From NCBI RefSeq assembly GCF_046630445.1, contig NC_092333.1, positions 99,909,001-99,973,000 of the forward strand: DNA of 64,000 nt. Reading direction: 5' to 3'. Positions 12,715 to 22,909 of this stretch are shown piece after piece. The stretch is from Rutidosis leptorrhynchoides (lineage: Eukaryota > Streptophyta > Magnoliopsida > Asterales > Asteraceae). A program made the position numbers and the translations under genes. Numbering within the stretch: position 1 is the first letter of the stretch; each line of letters starts with the position of its first letter. Under the pieces are notes generated by a model. It made no database searches. It was not told where the DNA came from and saw only the letters and a list, made by a program, of their open reading frames with translations.

Positions 12715-12949
12715 TTTTTTGGATAAGCAAGGAAACACTCCTACGAACGAGCACATTAGCTCCCCCATGGAAGGTAAAACATCGGGTAATCAAGCCCCCC
12801 GAGCGCGAGACCTGGTACAGGGTGAATTGCGCATTATGCGCACCCTCTTGTCACACTCTCTTTTTGAACAATTTGGCATAGCCAAGGATTGAACTCGGGT
12901 GGTGTGCTTCATTGGGCAACTCGGTGGCCACTCAGGCAAGCCTGAGTGG
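12715..12949 (-). mobile_element. SINE with a tRNA-like head and A-rich tail
   Basis: The element starts on the minus strand at 12949 and ends in an A-run (the plus-strand T-run at 12713-12720). It is flanked by a 14-bp duplication with one mismatch (TTAGTTTGATTATT at 12701-12714, TTAGTTTGGTTATT at 12950-12963). A B-box-like GAGTTCAATCC lies at 12896-12886. The tail region (CGCTCGGGGGGCTTGATTAC and GTGTTTCCTTGCTTATCC) is the kind of SINE body I recognise from Asteraceae. The first 22 bases form a perfect 10-bp inverted repeat with a 2-base loop (12928-12949). Confidence 0.7.
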
Positions 12950-13164
12950 TTAGTTTGGTTATTGTGTATATCATTTTTATGTGTACTGCTGTTGCTGTAA
13001 ATAGTTTCTTATATCAACATATATACATGTTGTTTTCTAAAACACACATACTTACTACCTTATACCTATTTGTGCTCGGAAAACAGGCCCCCCATTGGCC
13101 CAATTTTACTGTTTAACTTTGACAATTTTTTTATTTTTTTTTATATGGTTACTTCTTTAAAAAA

Positions 13165-13405
13165 AAAAAATTTGTAGCCGACTACGTTATTGTTTTCTAC
13201 AACAGCCAAGGATCAATTTTTTTTGTCAAGAATTGTACACGATTATATTATTGATTCGGGGTATATATATTTTTTTAGCTATAAGGGTGAATTCTTTGGT
13301 AAAAAATTGTAGGCGACTATATTATTGGTTTCCGCAAACTCTAAGGGTGAACTTTTTGGTCAAAAAATGTATTCGATTATATTATTGATTTCAGAGTATA
13401 TACTA
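13165..13405. repeat. Minisatellite, about four 60-75-bp units
   Basis: Units share AAAAATTGTAGGCGACTATA followed by TTATTGATTTC, then a spacer, then AAGGGTGAACTTTTTGGTC. The copies begin near 13167, 13229, 13302 and 13363 and are diverged. No coding content. Confidence 0.65.
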
Positions 13406-14460
13406 CGTATATATTACTTATTTGAGGTTAAATTTTTTTGTTGTCACAACATTAGAAAACATGCAAAACAAATATGTTTGATATTTGATACTTCATTTTC
13501 ATTTTGCAACTAAATAATTTTTTTCTTAATTTTAATAAGTAATATTTTAACGAGTTATATGTTAATTATTTATGAAAATTTAATTTAATACATTAAAAAA
13601 TGTTACTCCATACATTTTAAATATGAATATCGAACGATTTGATAATTTTCGCCCAGCGTAGCGGGCAAACTATTCTCTTATTGTGATCAACAGACAATAT
13701 ACACATCAATGTTGATGTTACTTAAGAAATTTCTAATTAAATATCCAATAAGTATATGGCCCGAAATATTAACATAAGTTATCTTCAAGTATTATCGATT
13801 TCTCACATTGTGAAATACACTACTTAACATCAATTTCTTTTAATTATCTCATTATCGCCTACACATAATATTCTATGTACTATTAAATTCAAATTAACTA
13901 ATTTGAGATGTTATTGTATGAATTAATGTACTAATGTTATTTTTTTAAAATAAAGTTATAAATTTTATTTAAACGAACCCGTGAATTTACGAATCTTTTA
14001 ACTAGTTTGTCCTAAAAGTCTGAAACATAAATTCTCAAAATTAATGTACCCCGTATAGTGTAATTAATATTATTTATGTATAGATAAAAATTAATGAGTT
14101 TAATAAACGAATTTTAAGTTATAAATTTTTTTTTAAGTATTTAATAATTCTTATTCTTATATTATATGAGTACTCTTTTGGCACAAGATAGCCAACCCTA
14201 TTTAATGATAATAATAATAATATCACTAAAATACGATGTTGATTTTTCTTCAAGTCAATAACGGGGTTGATTTTGAAAAGTCGTCGGCCCATTACATTTG
14301 CATATTAATGAGAGAAATTAGTCAAAATGTTCTCATTTTCGAAAGTATGTAACAAAATGCCCTAATTGACAAGTACCATTCATCGAGACAAGTACAATAT
14401 TAAAGAGGGAAATTGGTCAAAATGTCCTCATTCATCGAGAAAACCTAATTTCTGGAGCAA
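13406..14460. other. About 1 kb without a recognisable gene
   Basis: AT-rich. It holds one short GC hairpin (GCCCAGCGTAGCGGGC near 13651-13666). It also holds two diverged copies of a ~33-bp block, GAAATTxGTCAAAATGTxCTC, near 14314 and 14408. Nothing else is supported. Confidence 0.5.
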
Positions 14461-14972
14461 CACGTACCACGCACCAAGCACTACGCACTGTGCGTGGTGG
14501 GAGTTACTCAAGAACTGAACTTTGAATTGTCGTATCTTTTGATTCGTAGCTCCGATTTAGTCACAAATTTTTTTAAATCGTGTTTTTTCGAGATCTATCG
14601 GTTGGCAAACCACCAACTGTTTGCTCCAATCTTTTTTCGAAATTTGACATTGAAGACCGTCTATTTGACATTTTCGTTGATTTAACTTTTATGGGCACTT
14701 TGACTGTTCATAACTTGCTACATAACATTTTAAATTGAGATTGATTTTATTTATCACTAATATGTTGAGTAAAAGTACATGAAACCCCTCAATAAATTAG
14801 AATAAAGTGCAAAAAATTTCGATTTACGAAAAGTGACGCTTATTCAATAAATTCACGATTTCAAAAAACGGTAACTAAATCGGAGTTACGAGTAAAAAAG
14901 TACGACCATTCAAAGTTCAGGTATGGTGCATCTCTCACCATGCACTAAACACCGCGATCGTGTTTGGTGCGT
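14461..14972. repeat. Fold-back (inverted repeat) sequence, ~100-bp arms
   Basis: The left arm (14461-14570) contains ACGCACCAAGCAC and then GAACTTTGAATTGTCGTA with CTCCGATTTAGT. The right arm (14868-14972), read in reverse complement, gives ACGCACCAAACAC, then GAACTTTGAATGGTCGTA and CTCCGATTTAGT in the same order. The arms are diverged and separated by about 300 bp. It could be a MITE-like fold-back element or part of an old LTR. No gene inside. Confidence 0.6.
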
Positions 14973-15122
14973 GTTGCAATGAAAATATGTTGTCACAATG
15001 ATTATCTCAGTAACGGGTACCACGCAGAGGCCTTCACGCCTCGTGTGTGGTGTGTAGTCAGAGAACATTTTTACAATTACAATTTTTTTAAAGCGTATTA
15101 TTAAATACTCTGAGAGCGGCAT

Positions 15123-15380
15123 TGATATTGCACATTTCTCATATATTTATCATGGCAATATCCGTCATTTTTAGTCCATTCGGATACGGTTTTGGTTATT
15201 ATTCGCGAATATTTGAAAGATTATGATTTTAGAGCCGAGAAGTGTTATTTGATTGATTTATGGTATTTATGGCGCGTTTACAGCAGTTCCTATGTTATCA
15301 GGTGACTTTGGTTGTGATTTAGTCGAGTTATAAGTAAAAAAGGATGAGAATTGCTGTGTACAGGTGTGCGCGCCGCGCGG
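15123..15380 (+). mobile_element. Athila-2 5' LTR, first 258 bp
   Basis: It begins TGATATTGCAC, the same end type as the other Athila LTRs here (TGATATT on their sense strand). It stops in a GC-rich stretch (GTGCGCGCCGCGCGG) where the Tekay/Del LTR begins at 15381. The continuation is at 42106 after the target duplication. Without duplicated bases the whole LTR is about 1506 bp. Confidence 0.75.
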
Positions 15381-15611
15381 TGTAGTGACCCGAACTTTTC
15401 CATGTTTATATATATTAAATAAAATTGTTATTTACATGATTAAGTGTTTCCAACATGTTAAACAATCAAACTTATTAAGACTTGTTTAATTTAAATAGGT
15501 TTCATATAGACAATTGACCACCCAAGTTGACCGGTGATTCACGAACGTTAAAACTTGTAAAAACTATATGATGACATATATATGATTATATATATAGTTA
15601 ACATGATATTA

Positions 15612-16112
15612 TGATAAGTAAGTATCTCATTAGGTATTTTAACATTGAGTTATATACATAAAATTGAGTTTATTGAATTAAGAAACTCGAAACGATATAT
15701 ATAACGATTATCGTTATAACAACGTCTTACTAAATACATATGAATCATATTAAGATATTGATACACTATATTTAATCATGATAAATGATAAGTAAACATG
15801 TCATTAAGTGTATTAACAATAAACTACATATGTAAAAACAAGACTACTAACTTAATGGTTTCGAAACGAGACATATATGTAACGATTATCGTTGTAACAA
15901 CATTTAACTGTATATATATCATACTAAGATATATTAATATATCATAATATCATGATAATATAATAATTTAACATCTCTTTAGATATAATAAACAATGGGT
16001 TAACAACATTTAACAAGATCGTTAACCTAAAGGTTTCAAAACAACATTTACATGTAACGACTAACGATGACTTAACGACTCAGTTAAAATGTATATACAT
16101 GTAGTGTTTTAA
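15612..16112. repeat. Three diverged ~165-175-bp units in the LTR
   Basis: Units start at about 15612, 15778 and 15952, each with ATGATAA. Each carries CTCGAAACGATATATATAAC or a variant, the core AACGATTATCGTT(A/G)TAAC (AACGACTAACGATGAC in the third unit), and then CATAT/TATAT stretches. The array is present in the 3' LTR (~38905-39400) and deleted from the third copy (61358-64000). Confidence 0.65.
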
Positions 16113-17913
16113 TATGTATTCATACACTTTTGAAAGACTTCAAGACACTTATCAAAATACTTCTACTTAACAAAAAAGCTTACAATTACATCCTCGTTCA
16201 GTTTCATCAACAATTATACTCGTATGCACCCGTATTCGTACTCGTACAATACACAGCTTTTAGATGTATGTACTATTGGTATATACACTCCAATGATCAG
16301 CTCTTAACAGCCCATGTTAGTCACCTAACACATGTAGGAACCATCATTTGGCAACTAGCATGAAATATCTCATAAAATTACAAAAATATTAGTAATCATT
16401 CATGACTTATTTACATGTAAACAAAATTACACATCCTTTATATCTAATCCAAATACCAACGACCAAAAACACCTACAAACACTTTCATTTTTCAATTTTC
16501 TTCATCAAATTGATCTCTCTCAAGTTCTATCTTCAAGTTCTAAGTGTTCTTCATAAATTCTATAAGTTCTAGTTTCATAAAATCAATAATACTTCCAAGT
16601 TTGCTAGCTTACTTCCAATCTTGTAAAATGATCATCCAACCTCAAGAAATCTTTCTTATTTATAGTAATATATCTTTCTAATACAATGTAATACTCATAT
16701 TCAAACTTTGATTCAATTTCTATAACTATAACAATCTTATTTCGAGTGGAAATCTTACTTGAACTTGTTTTCGTGTCATGATTCTGCTTCAAGAACTTTC
16801 AAGCCATCCAAGGATCCTTTGAAGTTAGATCTATTTTTATAATTTCTAGTAGGTTTATCCACAAAATCTGAGGTAGTAATGATGTTCATAACATCATTCG
16901 ATTTATATATATAAAACTACCTTATTCGAAGGTTTAAACTTGAAATCACTAGAACATAGTTTAGTTAATTCTAAACTTGTTCGCAAACAAAAGTTAATCC
17001 TTATAACTTGACTTTTAAAATCAACTAGAAACATGTTCTATATCTATATTATATGCTAACTTAATGATTTAAAACCTGAAAACACGAAAAACACCGTAAA
17101 ACTGGATATACGCCGTCGTAGTAACACCGCGGGCTGTTTTGGGTTAGTTAATTAAAAACTATGATAAACTTTGATTTAAAATTTTTTCTTTTGTGAAAAT
17201 GATTTTTCTTATGAACATGAAACTATATCCAAAGATCATGATTAAACTCAAAGTGGAAGTATGTTTTCCAAAATGGTCATCTAGACGTCGTTCTTTCGAC
17301 TGAAATGACTACCTTTACAAAATGACTTGTAACCTGTATTTCCGACTATAAACTTATACTTTTTCTTTTTATATTCATAAACTTAAGTTCAATATGAAAC
17401 CATAGCAATTGGATTCACTCAAAACGGATTTAAAACGAAGAAGTTATGGGTAAAACAAGATTGGATATTTTTACTTGTTGTAGCTACGTGAAAATTGGTA
17501 ACAAATCTATATTAATCATATCATAGCTAACTTATATTGTATAATACATATATTCTAAAATATTATGTAATCTTGGGATACCATAGACACGTATGCAAAT
17601 GTTTTGACATATCATATCGACCCATCTATATATATTATTTGGAACAACCATAGACACTCTATATGCAGTAATGTTGGAGTTAGCTATACAGGGTTGAGGT
17701 TGATTCCAAAAATATATATACTTTGAGTTGTGATCTATCATGACATGTGTATACACTGGGTCATGGATTGGGTCAAGATAATATATATCAATTTATTTCT
17801 GTACATCTAACTATGGACTACTAGTTGTAGGTTACTAACGAGGACAGCTGACTTAATAAACTTAAAACATTAAAATGTATTAGAAATGTTGTAAATATAT
17901 TTTGAACATACTT

Positions 17914-18050
<137 letters not shown>

Positions 18051-18948
18051 CATATTTGTTATAGGTTCGTGAATCGACTAGTGGCCAAGTCTTACTTCCC
18101 GACGAAGTAAAAATCTGTGAAAGTGAGTTATAGTCCCACTTTTAAAATCTAATATTTTTGGGATGAGAATACATGCAGCTTTATAAATGTTTTACAAAAT
18201 AGACACAAGTACATGAAACTACTTTCTATGGTTGAACGATCGAAGCCGAATATGCCCCTTTTACTTGGTAACCTAAGAATTAGTAAACCAGTCTACTAAT
18301 TGACGCGAATCCTAAAGATAGATCTATTGGGCCCTACAAACCCCATCCGTTGTAGCGGATGCTTTAGTATTTTGAGTTTTTATATCATGTCCGATGGATG
18401 TCCCGGAATGATGGGGATATTCTTATATGCATCTTGTTAATGTCGGTTACCAGGTGTTCACCGTATGAATGATTTTTATCTCTATGTTTGGGATGTATTG
18501 AAATATGAAATCTTGTGGTCTATTATTATGATTTGATAATATATAGGTTAAACATATAACTCACTAACATTTTTGTTGACGTTTTAAGCATGTTTATTCT
18601 CAGGTGATTATTAAGAGCTTCCGCTGCTGCATACTAAAATAAGGACAAAATTTGGAGTCCATGCTTGTATGATATTATGTAAAAATGCATTCAAGAAACT
18701 TATTTTTGATGTAATATATTCATATTGTAAACCAGTATGTAATGGTCGTGTGTAAACGATATATTTTAGATTATCATTATTTGATAATCTACGTAATGCT
18801 TTTTAAACCTTTATCGATAAAATAAAGGTTATGGTTGTTTTAAAAATGAATGCAGTCTTTGAAAAACGTATCATATAGAGGTCAAAACCTCGCGACGAAC
18901 TCAATTAATATGGAACATTTATAATCAATATGAACGGGACATTTCAGT

Positions 18949-19046
18949 TGGTATCAGAGCGTTGGTCTTAGAGAACCAGAAATTTGCATTAGTGTGTCTT
19001 ATCGAGTTTGTTAGGATACATTAGTGAGTCTGGACTTCGACCGTGT
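18949..19046 (+). other. Primer-binding site (initiator Met tRNA) and conserved leader
   Basis: TGGTATCAGAGC (18949-18960) is the standard complement of the plant initiator tRNA-Met 3' end, two bases after the LTR. The following leader holds TTGCATTAGTGTGTCT and 'GTCTGGACTTCGACCGTGT'. It closely matches the minus-strand leader of the LARD-like element (56941-56844), also 98 nt long. A shared leader suggests a shared RNA packaging signal. Confidence 0.9.
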
Positions 19047-19154
19047 TTTCTTTAAAAACGATTGATTAACACTTTTGTTGGAAACTATATATTATTAACA
19101 TGTAAATATTATGTGATATATTAACCTCTTAATGTGTTTGATATTGTGTGATAG

Positions 19155-19790
19155 ATGTCTACCACTAGTACAAATCCCATCGATTCACCTAATAATAATG
19201 AAGAGTCGAATATATTTTGGGAAGATTCACAAATTCCCGAAGAGGAACCGGAAGAAGAGGAACCGGAAGAGGAGGAATCGAAAGAGGAGGAACCGGAAGA
19301 GGAGGAACCGGAAGAGGAGGAACCGGAAGAAGAAGAGGTTCCGGAGGAAGAAATATTGATACCTATAGTAAATCGATTAAATAAAAGAAAATCCTCAACC
19401 AACGGACCAAAATTAATAATGGTCAATGGTGTTTCCGCCGAGGAAGCAAAATATTGGGAAGATTATCAATTTTTCGATGAATCAGATCCCGATGAGGATT
19501 CCGATGATGTTATAGAAATTACCTCGACCCAATTTAATAAAGCGAAAGAAAATAATAAGGGAAAAGGTATAAAAATAGAGAAACCCGATTCCAACCCCGA
19601 TGAACCTTATATGTATCGGCAACATCCGTATTTCCTAAAATGTAACAATGACCCGGGAACCTCTAAACCACCAGGTTTTTCTAAACCATTGTGGAAAATG
19701 TCGGCTCGTATTAGAGGAACACCATATATTCCTAGAAAATTAGGAAAACGAACCAAGTCAGAAGAAGAAGAAATCAGTGATTCAGATTAG
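19155..19790 (+). CDS. Acidic, Glu/Pro-repeat protein (ORF1 of the Tekay/Del element), function unknown
   Basis: The frame is open for 211 residues and starts with ATG about 195 nt after the primer site. Residues 1-30 are Ser/Thr/Asn-rich. About 31-65 is a tandem acidic block built on EEEPE (the DNA repeats are GAGGAACCGGAAGA-like). 70-100 holds a short basic patch (NRLNKRK), then VNGVSAEEAKYWEDYQFF and an Asp/Glu/Ser cluster. 135-200 is mixed and basic with Pro-rich parts (PGTSKPPGFSKPLWK), and the end is acidic again (SEEEEISDSD). I recognise no domain, signal peptide or membrane segment. It lies upstream of gag, where autonomous chromoviruses normally have no gene. It is the only long frame in the element without stops. 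It may be a translated accessory ORF or a relic of a captured gene. Confidence 0.55.
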   Translation: MSTTSTNPIDSPNNNEESNIFWEDSQIPEEEPEEEEPEEEESKEEEPEEEEPEEEEPEEEEVPEEEILIPIVNRLNKRKSSTNGPKLIMVNGVSAEEAKYWEDYQFFDESDPDEDSDDVIEITSTQFNKAKENNKGKGIKIEKPDSNPDEPYMYRQHPYFLKCNNDPGTSKPPGFSKPLWKMSARIRGTPYIPRKLGKRTKSEEEEISDSD

Positions 19791-19927
19791 AGGGTTGTAA
19801 TCATGTTGTGTATTATATGTATTGTAGTGTGCTTGTACTTTTATGTTCTATGTAAAAATTGCTTGTATTGTTTGTTAATTATCTTTTACGAATCTAATCC
19901 TTGTCTATTTTACAGTATAAAAACAAA

Positions 19928-20620
19928 ATGGACGTTAAGGGTAGACAACCGAATATTTTATAAGACCTACCAGAGGATATGATTGAGGAAATCTTATCTA
20001 TAGTCGGTCAGAATTCATCAGCACATTTAGTTATGGCGAAATTAACTTGTCAAACATTTGAAAGACTTTCCAGAAATGCCTTAGTTTATAAAAGGCTTTC
20101 CTTTGATAGGTGGGGTATATCACATTGGGGAGACCGTAAGTTACGCCGTGTTTTCTTTAAAGCGTTAAATGCGGGGAACCCAAATGCAATTTTACGCTAC
20201 GGGTTAAGAACCTATTTTGACTCAACATATCCCAACATAGGATTTCGTGAATTAGAAAGAGCTTCTAACATGCAACATAAAGAAGCATGTTATGCTTACG
20301 GGTTAGTGATGTTCGCTTCTTACCAAAGTGAGAAAAAGAACATCGGATTGCAGCTTTTAAATAAAACCTTCCAACAAGTGACGGATTCAGTAGTTGGGGT
20401 GAGAAACAAGGTTTTTAGATTATTACGGGGCTGTTGGACATTATGAAACCCTCGTCCTTTTGACGACATTACAACATGCTACCTAGCCAATGGTCATAAC
20501 GGTTATTTTCCACAAGATCAAGGATGGGAAGTCGTCTTAGTAAAACCTGAATGCATGACTTCTTTCTGGACTTATGAATTACGTGTCTTTATTTCTTTTG
20601 CTGAACAACTGGCGTATTAA
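19928..20620 (+). pseudogene. F-box/Sel1-like protein (At2g35280-type), captured in the retroelement
   Basis: F-box proteins of this kind are substrate-recruiting subunits of SCF ubiquitin ligases. From the ATG at 19928 the frame runs 230 codons to the TAA at 20618, with in-frame stops at 19961 (TAA) and 20444 (TGA). The F-box is LPEDMIEEILSIVGQ, then AKLTCQTFERLS and VYKRLSFDRW. A Sel1-like region follows (NAGNPNAILRYGL, then GFRELERASNMQHKEACYAY, then GLVMF). This order is as in plant F-box proteins such as At2g35280. The part after 20444 (TTCYLANGHNGYFPQDQGWE and on) continues in the same frame, so the stop is a single mutation; CGA to TGA would explain it, and CAA to TAA the first. It has no introns and sits between ORF1 and gag, so transduction by the retroelement is likely. 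Family call is by recognition. Confidence 0.7.
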
Positions 20621-20808
20621 CTAGAATTGCCTTCATAGCTGCCGAGTAGCAAAGTTATTATGTGCTATATTTCATCCTATATATATTATAGCGGTATTGT
20701 AAGTTTGTAAAATATTGTATAAAGTTTGAACGCGAAATATTATTGTAATAAGTTTTTCATATAGAATCGTAGTAGTTGAATTGTATAATAGCTGCTAAGT
20801 ATGAACTT

Positions 20809-20826
20809 AACGGGTAGGTACTACCC
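20809..20826 (+). other. Internal PPT-like motif with inverted repeat
   Basis: AACGGGTAGGTAC (20809-20821) is identical to the 13 bases directly before the 3' LTR (38654-38666). Here it is extended to GGGTA-GGTAC-TACCC, a 5-bp inverted repeat. It lies between the F-box ORF and gag. The LARD-like element has the same arrangement at 55695-55712. A second initiation site for plus-strand DNA is one possible role. The rest of 20621-20957 shows nothing else. Confidence 0.6.
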
Positions 20827-20989
20827 GAATTAAAACTATAAAATGCTAATATGAAGAAAAAGCTTTTATAAATAAGTTCATATTATGCTATGAAATACTA
20901 TTGACTACTCTTAAATTCAATATGATTAACTCAATTCTTTTGGCTATTTTGAAGGAAATGGTACCGGCGACTCGTCAGAACTTGAACAT

Positions 20990-22892
20990 TGATGTGTCGT
21001 AAAGTGGTATATGAATTGTCGTATAAAATAATATGGAAAAATACCGATTAAAGATTGCTACACACTAACGGGCAGTGTACCCGATCGTGTAGTAGTATAG
21101 TAACTGGTTTAGTTCCGTGTATCGTTCCAAGGACAGTTGTATTAGTCAAACTAGAATTATAAACTATATTATGATTAACTAAGTAAATGAAATTTAAAGG
21201 TACAAGATTTATGTTTTGTGGCTTATTTAACGATTAGCCAAATCAGAGAAGAGTAAAAGTAAAAACAATATTTTTGGTCTTTTAAGTTTATAAGTGCAAG
21301 GAAAGTAATTAAGATAGTTTTGATATCAAAGAGATGAAATATGCTCATCTAGACTTTTTACCCTAGATGTGAATGTTTATTTAGGATTAAGATTGGATCG
21401 ATTGGTTATGCACGAGAACTAATTGATCGGTTTTCCAAGAGTAGTCTTGAATAAACACTCAAACGGGATTACACGACGCAAGTGATGTTCTTGTCATCTA
21501 AGACCTCCTATTTGTAATCAACTAATTCAACTAGTCTAAAGACTTGAAGAATGATCAAGTCAATGGTGTGTTGATCATGATCCACTCCTATGTCAACTAA
21601 TGGTTTAGCTTAGTTCATTCCCTTGGTCTGGTTAAATGTTCAATTCACCCAACCCAAGTAATCAATTAAGTGTGGTAATAAGATCCCTATAAACGTCACT
21701 AGATAAGGAAAATTACTAACACCTATTAGTTATATGGAATCGAGTAGTGAAAATATGCATGACAGATTCTAGGGAATTGATCGTTCACCTAGACAACTAC
21801 ACATATCAATTAAGCTATCCGAGAGTATCTACAAGAGTCGTTCTTACATTCCTATATAGATTAACCGTTTGAACGCAACTTACCCCTTTTGGTAAAAGAC
21901 GGGCAAACACTTGTCACTAAGTGTAAATCAATATACTAAATCAGCAAGATGGAGTTTCTTAGTTGAACAAGTATACTAACTAGTTGAATCGAAAAGATTA
22001 AACTTAACAAGAATGGTTCTTGTATTCAAACATCAAACTATCGTGCATGGTAACCATCAATCAAAAGTAAACATTCAACATCTCAGTTATTTATCTAGAT
22101 GAACATAAAAGGAACTTGCCAACAATCATGCTAGAAAACTTAAACATAACAGTAACAAAGATAGAATTCATTGTAAATACAAGATTGACCTTTTTAGAGT
22201 AATCTTGGATGAAGCTCTTGAATGATCCTTGAATCTTCAATGATTTTAGTGTTTAGATGCACCTTGATAAGCTCAAGAACTGTTTTGAATGATATGTTTT
22301 CGTCTCTGAACAGAAAAAAAACTGGCACACTTGGAATGAAGCTGGAAAGAGGTTTAAAAAGGCTGAAAAGTAGTTGGAAAGCACTGTGCGCGGCGCGCAC
22401 ATAAGGGGTGCGCGGAGCGCACTACTCACCTACCACACTTTTATTTTCCAGTTCACTATCGCACTTCAATTTGGACGTTTCAGGTACTTGTGCGCGGCGA
22501 AGTGCGCGGCGCTCTCTGTTGTGCGCGGCGCTCTCTGTTGTGCGCGGCGCTCTCTGTTGTGCGTGGCGCACTCTGTTGAACTTGCGCGGGGCGCTCTCTG
22601 GTTTTCATTTTAATCAAATGTTCTGATCAAAGTCTTGAGTGCGCGGTGGTGTGCGCGGATAGTGCGCGACGCGCACTGTAGCTTTCATTTTTCTGTTTCT
22701 TCGTTTCTTGTTCTGGTTTTGATCTTTGAGTTGTTTCATTCATTATCTTCAACATTTCTTCAAGTATTCAATGATTCTATGCTTAATTACAATACAACGG
22801 AATAATAATGGAAATATTACAAATTCGTATGAAATAACCGACGATAGGACTTGATATTGTGACTAATGATATGTCTATTTTGAGTAATATCA
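20990..22892 (-). repeat. 3' LTR of the nested Athila
   Basis: 1903 bp with ends TGATGTGTCG and GAGTAATATCA (plus strand). It contains GC-rich palindromic words such as GTGCGCGGCGCGCAC (22384-22398) and a 19-bp tandem repeat (22502-22577). Short frames such as 22194-22400 occur in both LTRs and lack a recognisable domain. Confidence 0.9.
22502..22577. repeat. 19-bp tandem repeat, four units (3' LTR)
   Basis: Units of GTGCGCGGCGCTCTCTGTT lie at 22502, 22521, 22540 and 22559; the last has three changes. The other LTR has three units at 34518-34574. The one-unit difference equals the whole length difference of the LTRs (1903 versus 1884). Confidence 0.95.
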
Positions 22893-22909
22893 AAATCCCC
22901 CACACTTAA
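22893..22909 (-). other. Polypurine tract of the nested Athila
   Basis: The minus strand reads TTAAGTGTGGGGGATTT directly before the LTR, the purine-rich primer for plus-strand DNA synthesis. A similar GTGTGGGGG occurs further inside, near 23871-23882 and 24172-24183. Confidence 0.85.

Noticed and set aside
13640..13690. Helitron 3' end (GCCC...GGGC hairpin)
   Set aside because: The short hairpin is suggestive, but no CTRR follows at the right distance and no 5' TC end could be placed.
19121..19426. Ser/Gly-rich minus-strand frame opposite the acidic ORF
   Set aside because: It is the antisense shadow of the GAGGAACCGGAA-type repeats of ORF1.
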